From Chloroflexota bacterium (GTDB taxonomy: Bacteria; Chloroflexota; Limnocylindria; Limnocylindrales; CSP1-4): DNA of 23,371 bases. The stretch covers positions 1-23,371 of the forward strand of contig JAJYGO010000268.1 in the NCBI GenBank assembly GCA_021785115.1. The letters run 5' to 3'. A program made the translations under genes and the position numbers. How positions within the stretch are numbered: position 1 is the stretch's first letter; every line of letters begins with the position of its first letter. Below, piece by piece: positions 1 through 8,219 of the stretch. The notes beneath the pieces are model-generated. The model was not told the origin of the DNA. It saw nothing but the letters and a program-made list of their open reading frames with translations, and searched no databases.

Positions 1-11
1 GTCGGGCTCGC

Positions 12-27
12 GCGGCCTCAGGGCCGC
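12..27. other. Short GC-rich hairpin left of the tRNA
   Basis: A perfect 6-bp stem (GCGGCC at 12-17, GGCCGC at 22-27) with loop TCAG lies 11 bases before the tRNA. It has no T tract. It may be the end of a host transcript or chance in very GC-rich DNA. Confidence 0.25.
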
Positions 28-38
28 CGGCACTCGGT

Positions 39-1643
<1,605 letters not shown>

Positions 1644-1647
<4 letters not shown>

Positions 1648-1835
1648 GCCACCCGCGCCTCCGGCGTGTTGGTCTGCTCGGTCTCGGCGTTCACGGCGGA
1701 CACAGTTGCTCTGCCGGGCGAGCCATTCAAGGTGGCCCTCTCGGCCGCCAGCCGCACGGCCTCGCGGATCGCGAACGCGAGCGCCGCGGCGAGCGGGTCG
1801 GTCCGCGGCGGGGCGGGGCGCGCCGCTACGGTCAT
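1644..1835 (-). CDS. Small hypothetical protein upstream of integrase
   Basis: 63-aa protein with one long predicted amphipathic helix (about residues 12-35, rich in Ala/Arg/Leu) and a polar tail. I do not recognise a family. The ATG at 1835 is chosen because it forms an ATGA overlap with the stop of the HTH gene, and this gene's own TGA overlaps the integrase ATG, so it is translationally coupled on both sides. A longer in-frame start exists but would run back through the HTH gene. Its place directly before a serine integrase makes it one candidate for a recombination directionality factor, by position only. Confidence 0.6.
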
Positions 1836-2044
1836 CGGGCAGCCTCGCGCTGCTCGCGGACCAGGACGGCGGCCTGCGCCGTGGTGCGGGCGCCGAGGCG
1901 CCGGCGTCCCTCGTCGCGGTACGTCCGCGCGGTCCACTCCGAGATCCCGAGGCGGGCCGCGATCTCGCCCAGGCCCATGCCGTCGCCGAGCAGGATCAGC
2001 ACCTGCTCCTGGCGCGGGGAGAGGCCCGGCTGGCGAGAGGTCAC
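1832..2044 (-). CDS. LuxR/GerE-type helix-turn-helix protein
   Basis: 70-aa protein that is almost entirely a GerE-type HTH: LSPRQEQVLILLGDGMGLG, then EIAARLGISEWTARTYR as the HTH proper, then a C-terminal helix (TTAQAAVLV). No receiver or sensor domain is present, so it is a stand-alone DNA-binding domain. It is likely a transcription factor of the early region or an integrase accessory protein. The GTG start at 2044 is chosen because it overlaps the upstream TGA (GTGA). A much longer open frame extends upstream but is low-complexity Arg/Pro/Gly antisense-type sequence and is rejected. Confidence 0.8.
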   Translation of the reverse strand: MTSRQPGLSPRQEQVLILLGDGMGLGEIAARLGISEWTARTYRDEGRRRLGARTTAQAAVLVREQREAAR

Positions 2045-2337
2045 CGCAGGGTCGCCGCGATCGCGTCGAAGTCCGCCGGGCGCCAGAGGTAGGTCTCGAC
2101 GCCCGGGCAGGCCCCGAGGGCCGCCAGCCAGCGGTCCTGGTGCTCGGTCGTCCTGCCCCGGTCGGTCTTGAGCTCGGCGAGGATGACGCGCGGCGGCCGG
2201 ACGAGGGCGAGGTCCGGCCAGCCGCGCTCCGACCACTTGGACAGGGCGGGGTGGTACGCCATCCAGCGGTAGATCCGGGCGAGGTCGAGGACCTGGCGCA
2301 GGAACTGCGCCTCCGTGACGGCCGGGCCCGAGCTCAC
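2041..2337 (-). CDS. VRR-NUC domain nuclease
   Basis: 98-aa single-domain protein of the VRR-NUC branch of the PD-(D/E)xK nucleases, a family common in phage replication regions and proposed to act on branched or Holliday-type DNA. The core motif is GWPDLALV (Pro41-Asp42), then AELK (Glu55, Lys57), and a downstream Gln67 in TEHQDRW, so all expected catalytic residues are present. The GTG start at 2337 overlaps the stop of the preceding nuclease gene (GTGA). The length fits stand-alone phage VRR-NUC proteins. Confidence 0.86.
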   Translation of the reverse strand: MSSGPAVTEAQFLRQVLDLARIYRWMAYHPALSKWSERGWPDLALVRPPRVILAELKTDRGRTTEHQDRWLAALGACPGVETYLWRPADFDAIAATLR

Positions 2338-3095
2338 GCCGCCCGCTCCTTCGACCAGGCGTGGAGGGCGAGGCAGGCGCGGAAGGCGACCCAGTCGCGC
2401 CCGGTGACGGCCGCCTCGTACAGGCGGGTCCCGCCGTCGGTGACGTGGACGATCCCGTACCGGGTGATCGACGGCAGCGGGTACTTCGCCGGGTCGTTCG
2501 GCCGGGCGATGAACTCGGCGTTCGCGTACGCCGCCAGCTGGAGCCGGTGGTCGCGGTACACCGCGCCGTCCGGCGTCGCCACGGACGCCCCCGTCTTCCA
2601 GTCGAGGAGCCAGACCTCGCCGTCAAGCTCGGCGATGAGGTCGCATGTTCCCCCGTAGCCGAGCGTCTCGTGCAGCAGGAACGCCTCGACCTCGAGCGGC
2701 CGCAGGCCGTGCTCGCGCACCTGGGCGTTGAGCCAGGCGCGGGCGCCGGCGACGGCCGCCTCGTCGCGCGGGTCGATCGCGGCCGGCTCCCGCCGGAGGA
2801 TCTGCTCGATCGACGCGTGGATCCGCGAGCCGCGGTCCATCGCGCTGGTCGAGAGGGTCGTGAGGTACTTCACCGCGGCGTCGACCCGGCCGGCCTCGCG
2901 GTCCTCGATCAGGCGCTCGGCGCCCGCGATCGCGGCCTGGGCGACCTGGTTCATCTTCCAGTAGGTCAGGGCGGGGGCGTCGAGGACCTTGGTGACCGCG
3001 GTGACGCCGGGCCACGGGCCTGCGCCGTTGAAGTAGTACTGGTGCGTCCTGGTGCGGACGACGCCTGCGGGGCGGGTGGCGACGGGCGCGGTCAT
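2334..3095 (-). CDS. Cas4/RecB-family PD-(D/E)xK exonuclease
   Basis: 253-aa protein matching RecB/Cas4-type nucleases. Visible motifs in order are RGSRIHASIE (His93), GYGGTCDLIA (Asp152), LLDWKTG (Asp165, Lys167) and QLAAYA (Gln186xxxTyr190, the RecB-family QxxxY). I see no FeS-cluster cysteine set, so it is closer to the phage PDDEXK_1-like group than to true Cas4. The ATG at 3095 overlaps the Prim-Pol stop and has a GGAGGG ribosome site about 9 bases before it; the open frame upstream of that codon is antisense filler. It probably processes DNA ends during phage replication or recombination, beside the VRR-NUC gene. Confidence 0.85.
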   Translation of the reverse strand: MTAPVATRPAGVVRTRTHQYYFNGAGPWPGVTAVTKVLDAPALTYWKMNQVAQAAIAGAERLIEDREAGRVDAAVKYLTTLSTSAMDRGSRIHASIEQILRREPAAIDPRDEAAVAGARAWLNAQVREHGLRPLEVEAFLLHETLGYGGTCDLIAELDGEVWLLDWKTGASVATPDGAVYRDHRLQLAAYANAEFIARPNDPAKYPLPSITRYGIVHVTDGGTRLYEAAVTGRDWVAFRACLALHAWSKERAA

Positions 3096-5095
3096 GCGGG
3101 GTGTCCCTCCTCGGGGTGGCAGGCGTCGCACGTCCAGCCGGACGGCGTCCACCGGTGCATGGCTTGGTGGTCGCGGTACGAGCGGCACGGGTTGACCCAG
3201 CCGGACGGGTCAGCTGGGACGACGCGCAGGGCCGGACCCGCCTCGCGCCCGCCCGCGGGCGCGTGTCCCCCGCCACCGCTCTCACTCTCTGAGTGAGGGG
3301 AGTGGTGGGGGAGAGAAAGGGGTTCGCCGCTCTCGATGACGACTTGTGCCGGGACGTAGCCGCCCCGGACCCGGGCGACGGCGCCCTGCCCGACGAGGCC
3401 GGAGACGAGGTGCTGGACCGCGGTCCGCTCCATGCCGAGCTCGTCGGCGATTGCCTTGGCGAACAGCGGGCCGCGCGCCTCGATCACTCTGTACACTTCG
3501 GCCCGCTCGAACGAGGCCGCGGACAAGGCGCCCGGTGCGGCCGTCCAGGTCATGTCGTCGAAGCGGGCGCTGATCTCCTCGTCGGCGACGTCGCGCCCCG
3601 TCACGTGGAGCGTGCCGAACGCCTCGTTGCGCTTGCGGCGGACGACGACGATCGTGTCGGCCGAGCCCGTGATCCCGTAGGTGCCCGACACCGAGGCCAG
3701 GAAGTCGTCGGTCGACTCCTTGCGCGCGTGGTGGACGATGACCAGCGCGACGGAGCGGTCCCGGAACAGACCCTGGAGCCGGGCCATCGCGGCCACGTCG
3801 ACCTCGTAGGCGTTGCGCCGGCCGTCGGTCGCGCCGCGGACCTTGCCGAGCGTGTCGATCGCGACGAGGACGGCGTCCGGGTGCTCGCCGAGCCAGCCCG
3901 CGACCTCCTCCTCGAGGCCCTCGCCGATGTTGGGGGCCTCCCAGCGGATCTCGAGCCGGCCGCGGGGCATGGTCCGCCCGGCAAGGGCCGCCCGAAGCCG
4001 GTCCTGGCCGCGGCGCCGGCCGTCCTCGAGCGCGAGGTACAGCACGCTCCCGGGCGTCACGCGCCGGCCGAGCAGGTCGCCGCCGATCGACGCCTCGACC
4101 GCGACCTGGTAGACGAGGCAGCTCTTGCCGACCTTCGGCGGTGCCGCGAGGATCGTCGTCCCCTCCGGGATGAGCCCCGGCACGACCCAGCGGAGGGGCG
4201 GCAGGTCGAGGGCGAGCAGGTCCGCGGCGTCCATCGACGACGCGCCGATCACATCCGGCGCCCGCGGGGCCGCCGGGACGTGCGCCGGCGCGCCGAGGCG
4301 CTCGGCGAGCTTCGCGGTCACGCGCTCGAAGTCGGCCCGGAGCTCGGCGTCGGTCTTCGCGACCTCGAACCGCGGGGCGACCTGCGTGCGCACGAGCCCC
4401 CAGAGCTCGTCGAGCCCGAGGCCGGCGTTGTACCGGCTGGCGACGTAGTCGCGGACCGCCGCGTACCGGCGGCCGCTCGGGATCCGGTCGGGCAGTGAGA
4501 AGCCGGGCGTGACAGTGATGGCACCGCCTGTCGCGGCCTGGCGTGAGATGGCGTGCCGCTCGGCGAGGGCCGCCTCGACCCAGCCACGAGGCAGGTCGGC
4601 GATCTCGGTCACCGGGCCAGCGACGTACTCCTTGCCGCCGATCCTGCTGCCCGGCCCGACGAGGTAGCCGCGGCCGGGCCAGCGGACGGTGAAGCCAAAC
4701 AGCTCGTCGCCGGCGGGGACCGGCACGTCGGCCGGCCAGCGATAGAAGGCGTGGCGGCCATCGGAGGGGGTGGAGGTGGTCTTCGTGGCGGGGAGAGGAC
4801 CGTGGGCGGCGACGAGGTCCAGCATGCGGTCGCGCCAGGGGCGGTCGGCGCCGCCGCCGTCGTCGAGGTCGAACACGACGACGGGCTCGGAGGAGTCGGC
4901 GGGCCAGACGAGGCCGTAGTTGCCGGCGGCCGGGGCCTCGAGCTGGCGCCGGATCCAGTCCGGGCGCGTCGTCGCGTTCTTGAAGCCGTGCTCCGTCACC
5001 GGGACCTTCGCGTCCGCCTTCAGGGCGAACACGGCGAAGCCCTGCGCGATCTGTGCGAGCGCGGCGGCCACCACCGACTCAGGAGCGGGCATCAC
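3092..5095 (-). CDS. Bifunctional primase-polymerase / RepA-like helicase
   Basis: 667-aa replication protein. Residues about 8-180 form a Prim-Pol (AEP) domain with the metal-binding FDLDD (Asp76, Asp78) and a conserved SDGRH (His115). Residues about 300-510 form a RepA/RecA-like ATPase with Walker A PPKVGKS (319-325) and Walker B VLVAID (409-414). A winged helix follows (about 530-582), then an acidic/Ser/Gly-rich linker and a C-terminal Cys-rich end with CDAC (656-659). It should both prime and unwind phage DNA. The start is GTG at 5095 or the adjoining ATG at 5092; neither has a strong ribosome site. It abuts the SSB-like gene and is ATGA-coupled to the nuclease gene. Confidence 0.92.
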   Translation of the reverse strand: MMPAPESVVAAALAQIAQGFAVFALKADAKVPVTEHGFKNATTRPDWIRRQLEAPAAGNYGLVWPADSSEPVVVFDLDDGGGADRPWRDRMLDLVAAHGPLPATKTTSTPSDGRHAFYRWPADVPVPAGDELFGFTVRWPGRGYLVGPGSRIGGKEYVAGPVTEIADLPRGWVEAALAERHAISRQAATGGAITVTPGFSLPDRIPSGRRYAAVRDYVASRYNAGLGLDELWGLVRTQVAPRFEVAKTDAELRADFERVTAKLAERLGAPAHVPAAPRAPDVIGASSMDAADLLALDLPPLRWVVPGLIPEGTTILAAPPKVGKSCLVYQVAVEASIGGDLLGRRVTPGSVLYLALEDGRRRGQDRLRAALAGRTMPRGRLEIRWEAPNIGEGLEEEVAGWLGEHPDAVLVAIDTLGKVRGATDGRRNAYEVDVAAMARLQGLFRDRSVALVIVHHARKESTDDFLASVSGTYGITGSADTIVVVRRKRNEAFGTLHVTGRDVADEEISARFDDMTWTAAPGALSAASFERAEVYRVIEARGPLFAKAIADELGMERTAVQHLVSGLVGQGAVARVRGGYVPAQVVIESGEPLSLPHHSPHSESESGGGGHAPAGGREAGPALRVVPADPSGWVNPCRSYRDHQAMHRWTPSGWTCDACHPEEGHPA

Positions 5096-5097
5096 GG

Positions 5098-5583
5098 TCA
5101 GAAGGGCAGCTGGTCGTCCGAGACGGCCGGCTGGACGACGGGCTGGGGGACCGGCCGGCGTGCGGGGGCGGCGGGCACGGGCGCCGGGGCGGCGGCGCGC
5201 GCCCTCGGGCGGGCCGAGAGGTTCGCGATCTTGGCCCAGCCGCCCTCGTCGATCGCGATCGTCGCGAGCGCCTCGCGGCCGAGGAGCTGGGACTTCGGGT
5301 ACGACGCCCCGACCGCGGGCGGCGCGCCGCCGAGGAGCGCCGTCAGCCAGGCGTATGTCTTGGATTTCGGGCCGGACGCGACCGACGCCGAGCCTGTCAC
5401 TTCGGTCCCGTCCTCGAGGGCGAACGTCCAGTCGCGGAGCTGGACCTCCTTGCCCGCGTTGGGTCCGGACTGCGGGTAGATCGTCCGCGGCTCGGAGATG
5501 TCGACGAGGGTGACCTCGAAGACGCCGGGCGTGAGGTCGCTGGCGGGTGCGCCCGCGCTGATGGTGATGGTGTCGTCGGCCAT
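5098..5583 (-). CDS. Single-stranded DNA-binding-like protein
   Basis: 161-aa protein with a beta-rich N-terminal domain (about residues 12-125), an Ala/Pro-rich linker and a C-terminal tip SDDQLPF. That tip closely matches the acidic DDxIPF tail by which bacterial and phage SSBs recruit partners. The OB-fold is inferred; the domain is not the classical SSB sequence and is closer to phage replication-associated proteins of this size. The ATG at 5583 has an AGGGAG element about 8 bases upstream. It sits directly before the primase-helicase, the expected place for a phage SSB. The tail is intact. Confidence 0.72.
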   Translation of the reverse strand: MADDTITISAGAPASDLTPGVFEVTLVDISEPRTIYPQSGPNAGKEVQLRDWTFALEDGTEVTGSASVASGPKSKTYAWLTALLGGAPPAVGASYPKSQLLGREALATIAIDEGGWAKIANLSARPRARAAAPAPVPAAPARRPVPQPVVQPAVSDDQLPF

Positions 5584-5629
5584 GGGTCTGCTCCCTGTGT
5601 CGTTGTCGGGCTGGAGGGGTCGTGGGCGG

Positions 5630-5815
5630 CTACCGGAGGACGCGCGCCACCTCCTTCGCGACGGCCTCGCACGCCTCGCAGCGCGGCCGTGATTCCGGCC
5701 AGGCGAAGCGGGGCTCGACCGGCGGGATCCCGCAGAGGGTCCGCGGGCGGCCCGCGATCCTCGCGTGGGCCTGGCCGTCGCGGGCGGCGGTCCACGTGAT
5801 GCGCGGGCGGCTCAT
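5630..5815 (-). CDS. Small Cys-rich (zinc-finger-like) protein
   Basis: 61-aa protein with His17 in AHARI, Cys28 in RTLCGI, and CEAC near the C-terminus. This H...C...CxxC spacing could bind one zinc ion. Similar short proteins are common in actinobacterial mobile elements but have no agreed function. The ATG at 5815 overlaps the RHH gene stop (ATGA), which fixes the start. Confidence 0.65.
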   Translation of the reverse strand: MSRPRITWTAARDGQAHARIAGRPRTLCGIPPVEPRFAWPESRPRCEACEAVAKEVARVLR

Positions 5816-6021
5816 GCCTGGGGCTCCGGCGTCGGGCGAGCGCGCTCGGTGGCTGGGCGCGGCGTCTCGCGGAGGCGGGCATCGGGCCGCGCGGCCTCGC
5901 GATCGAGGCCGGCGAGGACCAGGACCGCCGCCTGCTGGCGCGGGCTCCGGCGCTCGCGCCGGGCCAGCTCGCGCAGGCGGTCGGCGGCGTCTTCGGGGAG
6001 GGCGATGTAGAAGGTCGGCAT
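5812..6021 (-). CDS. Ribbon-helix-helix (Arc/MetJ-type) regulator
   Basis: 69-aa protein whose first 45 residues fit an RHH fold: a basic/hydrophobic strand (MPTFYIALP), helix A (EDAADRLRELARRE), then helix B (SPRQQAAVLVLAGLDRE), followed by a disordered Pro/Arg-rich tail. It should bind DNA as a dimer. A perfect 7-bp inverted repeat touches the ATG, strongly suggesting autoregulation. It is the second gene of the minus-strand early set and is coupled to the next gene by an ATGA overlap. Confidence 0.8.
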   Translation of the reverse strand: MPTFYIALPEDAADRLRELARRERRSPRQQAAVLVLAGLDREAARPDARLRETPRPATERARPTPEPQA

Positions 6022-6037
6022 GACGCTGGGCAGCGTC
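6022..6037. promoter_or_regulatory. Perfect palindrome at the RHH start codon (candidate operator)
   Basis: GACGCTG-GG-CAGCGTC: two perfect 7-bp arms with a 2-bp centre, immediately adjacent to the ATG (6019-6021) of the RHH gene. Palindromes of this size are typical RHH or HTH dimer sites, and its position would block initiation or RNA polymerase. It could also form an RNA hairpin hiding the start. Confidence 0.55.
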
Positions 6038-6075
6038 GGCCACGGGCGGCGGACGATAAAGGTAGGGAAACCGGA

Positions 6076-6094
6076 CTCTTATCCCGCCTCTTAT
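6076..6094. repeat. Two CTCTTAT direct repeats, 12-bp period
   Basis: CTCTTAT occurs at 6076-6082 and 6088-6094, separated by CCCGC. They lie in the AT-enriched stretch between the basic protein gene and the RHH gene. The spacing of about one helical turn suggests a regulator or sigma-factor contact for the RHH promoter, but only two copies exist. Confidence 0.35.
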
Positions 6095-6648
6095 TCGGGC
6101 GTCGGCCCCGCGCGATTTCCGGAATCCGCCCGCATTTCGTCCGCCGCAGTCGCCGGCAGCCCGAACCGCTTGACGAGCTTGCGCAGGTAGTCGGGCTCGG
6201 TCCCCGTCTCGCCGTCGAGCATCTCGAGGTGCGCGGCGATGGACTGGTCCGTGTACGGCGGCGTCGCCCGCTCCCGGGCGGCCCGGTACCGGGCGGCGAA
6301 CAGCTCGGGCGTCCAGCCGGGCCGTCCCCGGTGCCGGGCGGCGCTGCGGGACGGCGCCGGCCGGGTTGTGAGCGACAGCGCCCTTGGGTCCGGCGCCGGC
6401 GCGACCGCTCGAGGCCGGCGACCTCGCCTGCGGCGGGGCGCCAGCCCGAGCCGCTGGCGCAGGGTGTCCTGGTCGAGGCACGAGACGCGGTCGACGTACT
6501 CGCGCAGTTCGTCGACCGTGGGCTGGCGGCCCTCGATCAGGACGAGGTGCTGGTAGAGCGCCGCCACGAGCTCGTCGCCGAGCTCGGGGCGCTCGGCCGC
6601 CACTCGCGCGATGTCGGCCGACATGAGCAGGGGGTCGGGGTTGGTCAC
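6091..6648 (-). CDS. Hypothetical basic early protein
   Basis: 185-aa protein, first gene of the minus-strand early operon. Residues 1-68 are helical (PELGDELVAALYQHLVLIEG). A strongly basic AT-hook-like stretch (PRRRRGRRPR) follows, then a C-terminal domain (about 107-170, with GRPGWTPELFAARYRAARER and TDQSIAAHLEM) that looks helix-turn-helix-like. I do not recognise a family. A DNA-binding early regulator or replication initiator is possible by context. The start is GTG at 6648, with a 9-bp stem-loop beginning 11 bases upstream in the leader. The TAA stop overlaps one CTCTTAT repeat. Confidence 0.65.
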   Translation of the reverse strand: MTNPDPLLMSADIARVAAERPELGDELVAALYQHLVLIEGRQPTVDELREYVDRVSCLDQDTLRQRLGLAPRRRRGRRPRAVAPAPDPRALSLTTRPAPSRSAARHRGRPGWTPELFAARYRAARERATPPYTDQSIAAHLEMLDGETGTEPDYLRKLVKRFGLPATAADEMRADSGNRAGPTPE

Positions 6649-6658
6649 GGGCGGACCT

Positions 6659-6679
6659 GCCGCCCCTGCGAGGGGCGGC
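6659..6679 (-). promoter_or_regulatory. 9-bp stem-loop in the early-operon leader
   Basis: Perfect arms GCCGCCCCT (6659-6667) and AGGGGCGGC (6671-6679) around a GCG loop, 11 bases upstream of the GTG start of the first early gene. There is no T tract on either side. It could modulate translation or protect the transcript end. Confidence 0.4.
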
Positions 6680-6798
6680 CGCGGGTGTCGCGGGGCATGG
6701 CTGCACCGCTCATGGGTTCGAACACGGGGGAGCGGCCCTCCGGAGTGACGTTTCAGCCGAGAGGCTGGCCGGCGAGCGGGAGTTGCTTCGAGCAGTTC

Positions 6799-6804
6799 AG
6801 TCTA
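6799..6804 (-). promoter_or_regulatory. Candidate -10 element of the early operon
   Basis: On the minus strand 6804 to 6799 reads TAGACT, a TAnnnT -10 hexamer. The place where a -35 would sit (about 6822-6827) overlaps the LexA-like palindrome and has only a poor match (TGTTCA). Initiation here would give a leader of roughly 145 nt before the GTG at 6648. Confidence 0.35.
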
Positions 6805-6820
6805 GCCAGAGGGGGGTGAC

Positions 6821-6836
6821 GTGAACAGGTGTTCTA
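6821..6836. promoter_or_regulatory. SOS/LexA-box-like palindrome
   Basis: GAACA-GG-TGTTC (6823-6834) is a perfect 5-bp-arm inverted repeat. Read as TGAACAGGTGTTCT, it matches 12 of 14 positions of the gram-positive/actinobacterial LexA consensus CGAACRNRYGTTYC, with only the outermost C on each side replaced by T. It sits where it would cover the -35 region of the early promoter candidate and lies upstream of the cargo module. LexA binding is inferred. Confidence 0.5.
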
Positions 6837-6972
6837 TCCACGACTTTGGGGTCGCGGTAGCCGGGATTTCCACAGCGCGCAAAATGACGCGGATAGCCGG
6901 TGGACATCCTTGGCGCCGAGGCCCGTTGCGCAAGTGTCATCCGGTAGGAGACGCCCGCCTTCTACACTTCCC

Positions 6973-6981
6973 GGAGGGAGG
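6973..6981 (+). promoter_or_regulatory. Ribosome binding site of the HsdR_N/RAMA gene
   Basis: GGAGGGAGG lies 11 bases before the ATG at 6993 and is the strongest Shine-Dalgarno match in the control region, supporting that start. A TACACT hexamer at 6963-6968 could be a -10 but would leave no room for this leader and has no good -35. Confidence 0.6.
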
Positions 6982-6992
6982 TACTCGCACGC

Positions 6993-8075
6993 ATGAACGA
7001 CCTGGCAGCGGCTCTCACGAACGTTCGCGCGCGGATCGCGAAGTTCGGCGGGCAGACAATCGGCGAGGAGAACACCAAGCACGCCCTCATCGAGCCGATA
7101 CTGCGGGCGCTCGGCTGGGACTTGGAAGACCTCGACGAGGTGCGCTGCGAGTACAAGCTCAAGCAGGCGGACAACCCCGTCGACTACGCCCTGTTCGTCC
7201 ACGGGGGCCTGCGACTCCTCGTCGAGGCGAAGGCCCTCGGCGAGAACCTGTCCAAGTACGCCCACCAGATCATGGGCTACGCCGGCGTGGCGGGCATCGT
7301 GGAGTGGATCGTCCTCACGGACGGCAACGAGTACCGCATCTACAACGCGTTCGCCCAGGTCCCCATCGACCAGAAGCTCTTCAAGCGGGCCGTTGTCAGC
7401 TCGGACGAGCCCGGCCTGGTCGAGACCCTGGGGCTGCTCTCGAAGGCGCAACTCCAGGGAACGATGATCGACGACCTGTGGCGCGCCTATTTCGTCGACC
7501 GACAGGTGAAGAAGGCAGTCGAGGATCTCGCCGGACTCGATGCCCCGACCGACTTCGTCAACCTTGTTCGCAAGAGGGTTCCCGCGCTGTCGCCGACCGA
7601 GGTCCGGCAGAGTCTGGGACGCGCCACGCTCTCGCTGGACTACGGGACGTTCAAAGCGATACCGACCCTCCCTGTGGGGGGGCCGAAGGCAATGACCAGC
7701 CTAACGACTTCAGTCGCGCCGGGCGTCATGAGCGCCGCGAGCAAGGACCCGGACCCTGACAAGACGCCCTGGCGCCACGTGACCCTCAAGGATCTGATTT
7801 CATCGGGCACGGTCGACCTGCCGCTCGAAATAGAGACCTTGTATAGGGGCTCCCAGCTCGCGGCCCGCATCGAGGCCGACGGCACGGTTACGTGGAATGG
7901 CTCGGCCTTCGACTCGCTCTCAACGGCCGCGGGCATGGCGCGCAAGTCGATCGTGGGCGCGCCGCCAGGCCGCGAGTATCCCCAGACCAACGGATGGACC
8001 TTCTGGCGGTTTCGGGACTCCGATGGCGGCCTGGTCCTGGTCGACGTGCTGCGACAGCGGCACTTCGCGGGGTAG
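6993..8075 (+). CDS. HsdR_N-type nuclease domain fused to RAMA-like domain
   Basis: 360-aa protein. Residues about 15-125 match the N-terminal nuclease domain of type I restriction subunits: Asp64 in NPVDYALF, Glu78-x-Lys80 in LLVEAKAL, and Gln92xxxTyr96 in YAHQIMGYA, so the PD-(D/E)xK plus QxxxY set is intact. There is no helicase domain. Residues about 256-360 resemble a RAMA domain (LYRGSQLAARI, GTVTWNG, FDSLSTAAGMA, NGWTFWRF), which comparative genomics has proposed to recognise modified or target DNA. The join suggests a nuclease guided by a DNA-reading domain, but the protein could also be a sensor. It is the first gene of the plus-strand module and is lower in GC than the phage genes. 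It is separated from the next gene by 144 bp. Confidence 0.85.
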   Translation: MNDLAAALTNVRARIAKFGGQTIGEENTKHALIEPILRALGWDLEDLDEVRCEYKLKQADNPVDYALFVHGGLRLLVEAKALGENLSKYAHQIMGYAGVAGIVEWIVLTDGNEYRIYNAFAQVPIDQKLFKRAVVSSDEPGLVETLGLLSKAQLQGTMIDDLWRAYFVDRQVKKAVEDLAGLDAPTDFVNLVRKRVPALSPTEVRQSLGRATLSLDYGTFKAIPTLPVGGPKAMTSLTTSVAPGVMSAASKDPDPDKTPWRHVTLKDLISSGTVDLPLEIETLYRGSQLAARIEADGTVTWNGSAFDSLSTAAGMARKSIVGAPPGREYPQTNGWTFWRFRDSDGGLVLVDVLRQRHFAG

Positions 8076-8154
8076 CACGCGTCGCTCGGTCTGGGCACGC
8101 CAACATCCACATCGCTCAGGAGGGTCTCGCGGACCCGCTTGATCCTTCCATCGT

Positions 8155-8210
8155 CTGACCAGCGGGTGCGCTGTTACATAAATAGATCAATTGGACAACT
8201 GTTGTAGTAC
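8155..8210 (+). promoter_or_regulatory. AT-rich promoter/operator candidate before the HARE-HTH gene
   Basis: This is the most AT-rich stretch of the window. CTGACC (8155-8160) and TAAATA (8179-8184) are spaced 18 bp apart as weak -35/-10 elements. ACAAC-T-GTTGT (8195-8205) is a perfect inverted repeat just downstream. No ribosome site precedes the GTG at 8220. An own promoter under autoregulation would fit a small HTH gene ahead of two methyltransferases. Confidence 0.4.
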
Positions 8211-8219
8211 CATCTCCGT

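Larger units (their letters stand above)
6649..6992. other. Divergent control region between early operon and cargo module
   Basis: 344 bp without a supported gene. It separates the leftward early genes from the rightward cargo genes. From left to right it holds a 9-bp hairpin (6659-6679), a GTTCGAAC palindrome (6716-6723), a small GAGA-loop hairpin (6754-6767), a minus-strand -10 candidate (6799-6804), a LexA-like palindrome (6823-6834) and the cargo gene's ribosome site (6973-6981). The right half is visibly less GC-rich than the phage genes. Weak open frames here lack start signals. Confidence 0.6.

Noticed and set aside
2334..3188. Longer 284-aa start for the Cas4/RecB-like nuclease
   Set aside because: The extra 31 N-terminal residues are Pro/Arg-rich filler overlapping the Prim-Pol gene. 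The ATG at 3095 has the ribosome site and an ATGA overlap.
6926..6968. TTGCGC and TACACT as a promoter for the first cargo gene
   Set aside because: The gap is about 31 bp, far too long, and TACACT lies only 24 bp from the ATG with the ribosome site in between.
6821..7759. 312-codon plus-strand frame starting in the control region
   Set aside because: It overlaps the HsdR_N/RAMA gene in another frame and reads as Arg/Gly/Pro-rich sequence without domains; the gene at 6993 has the ribosome site and motifs.
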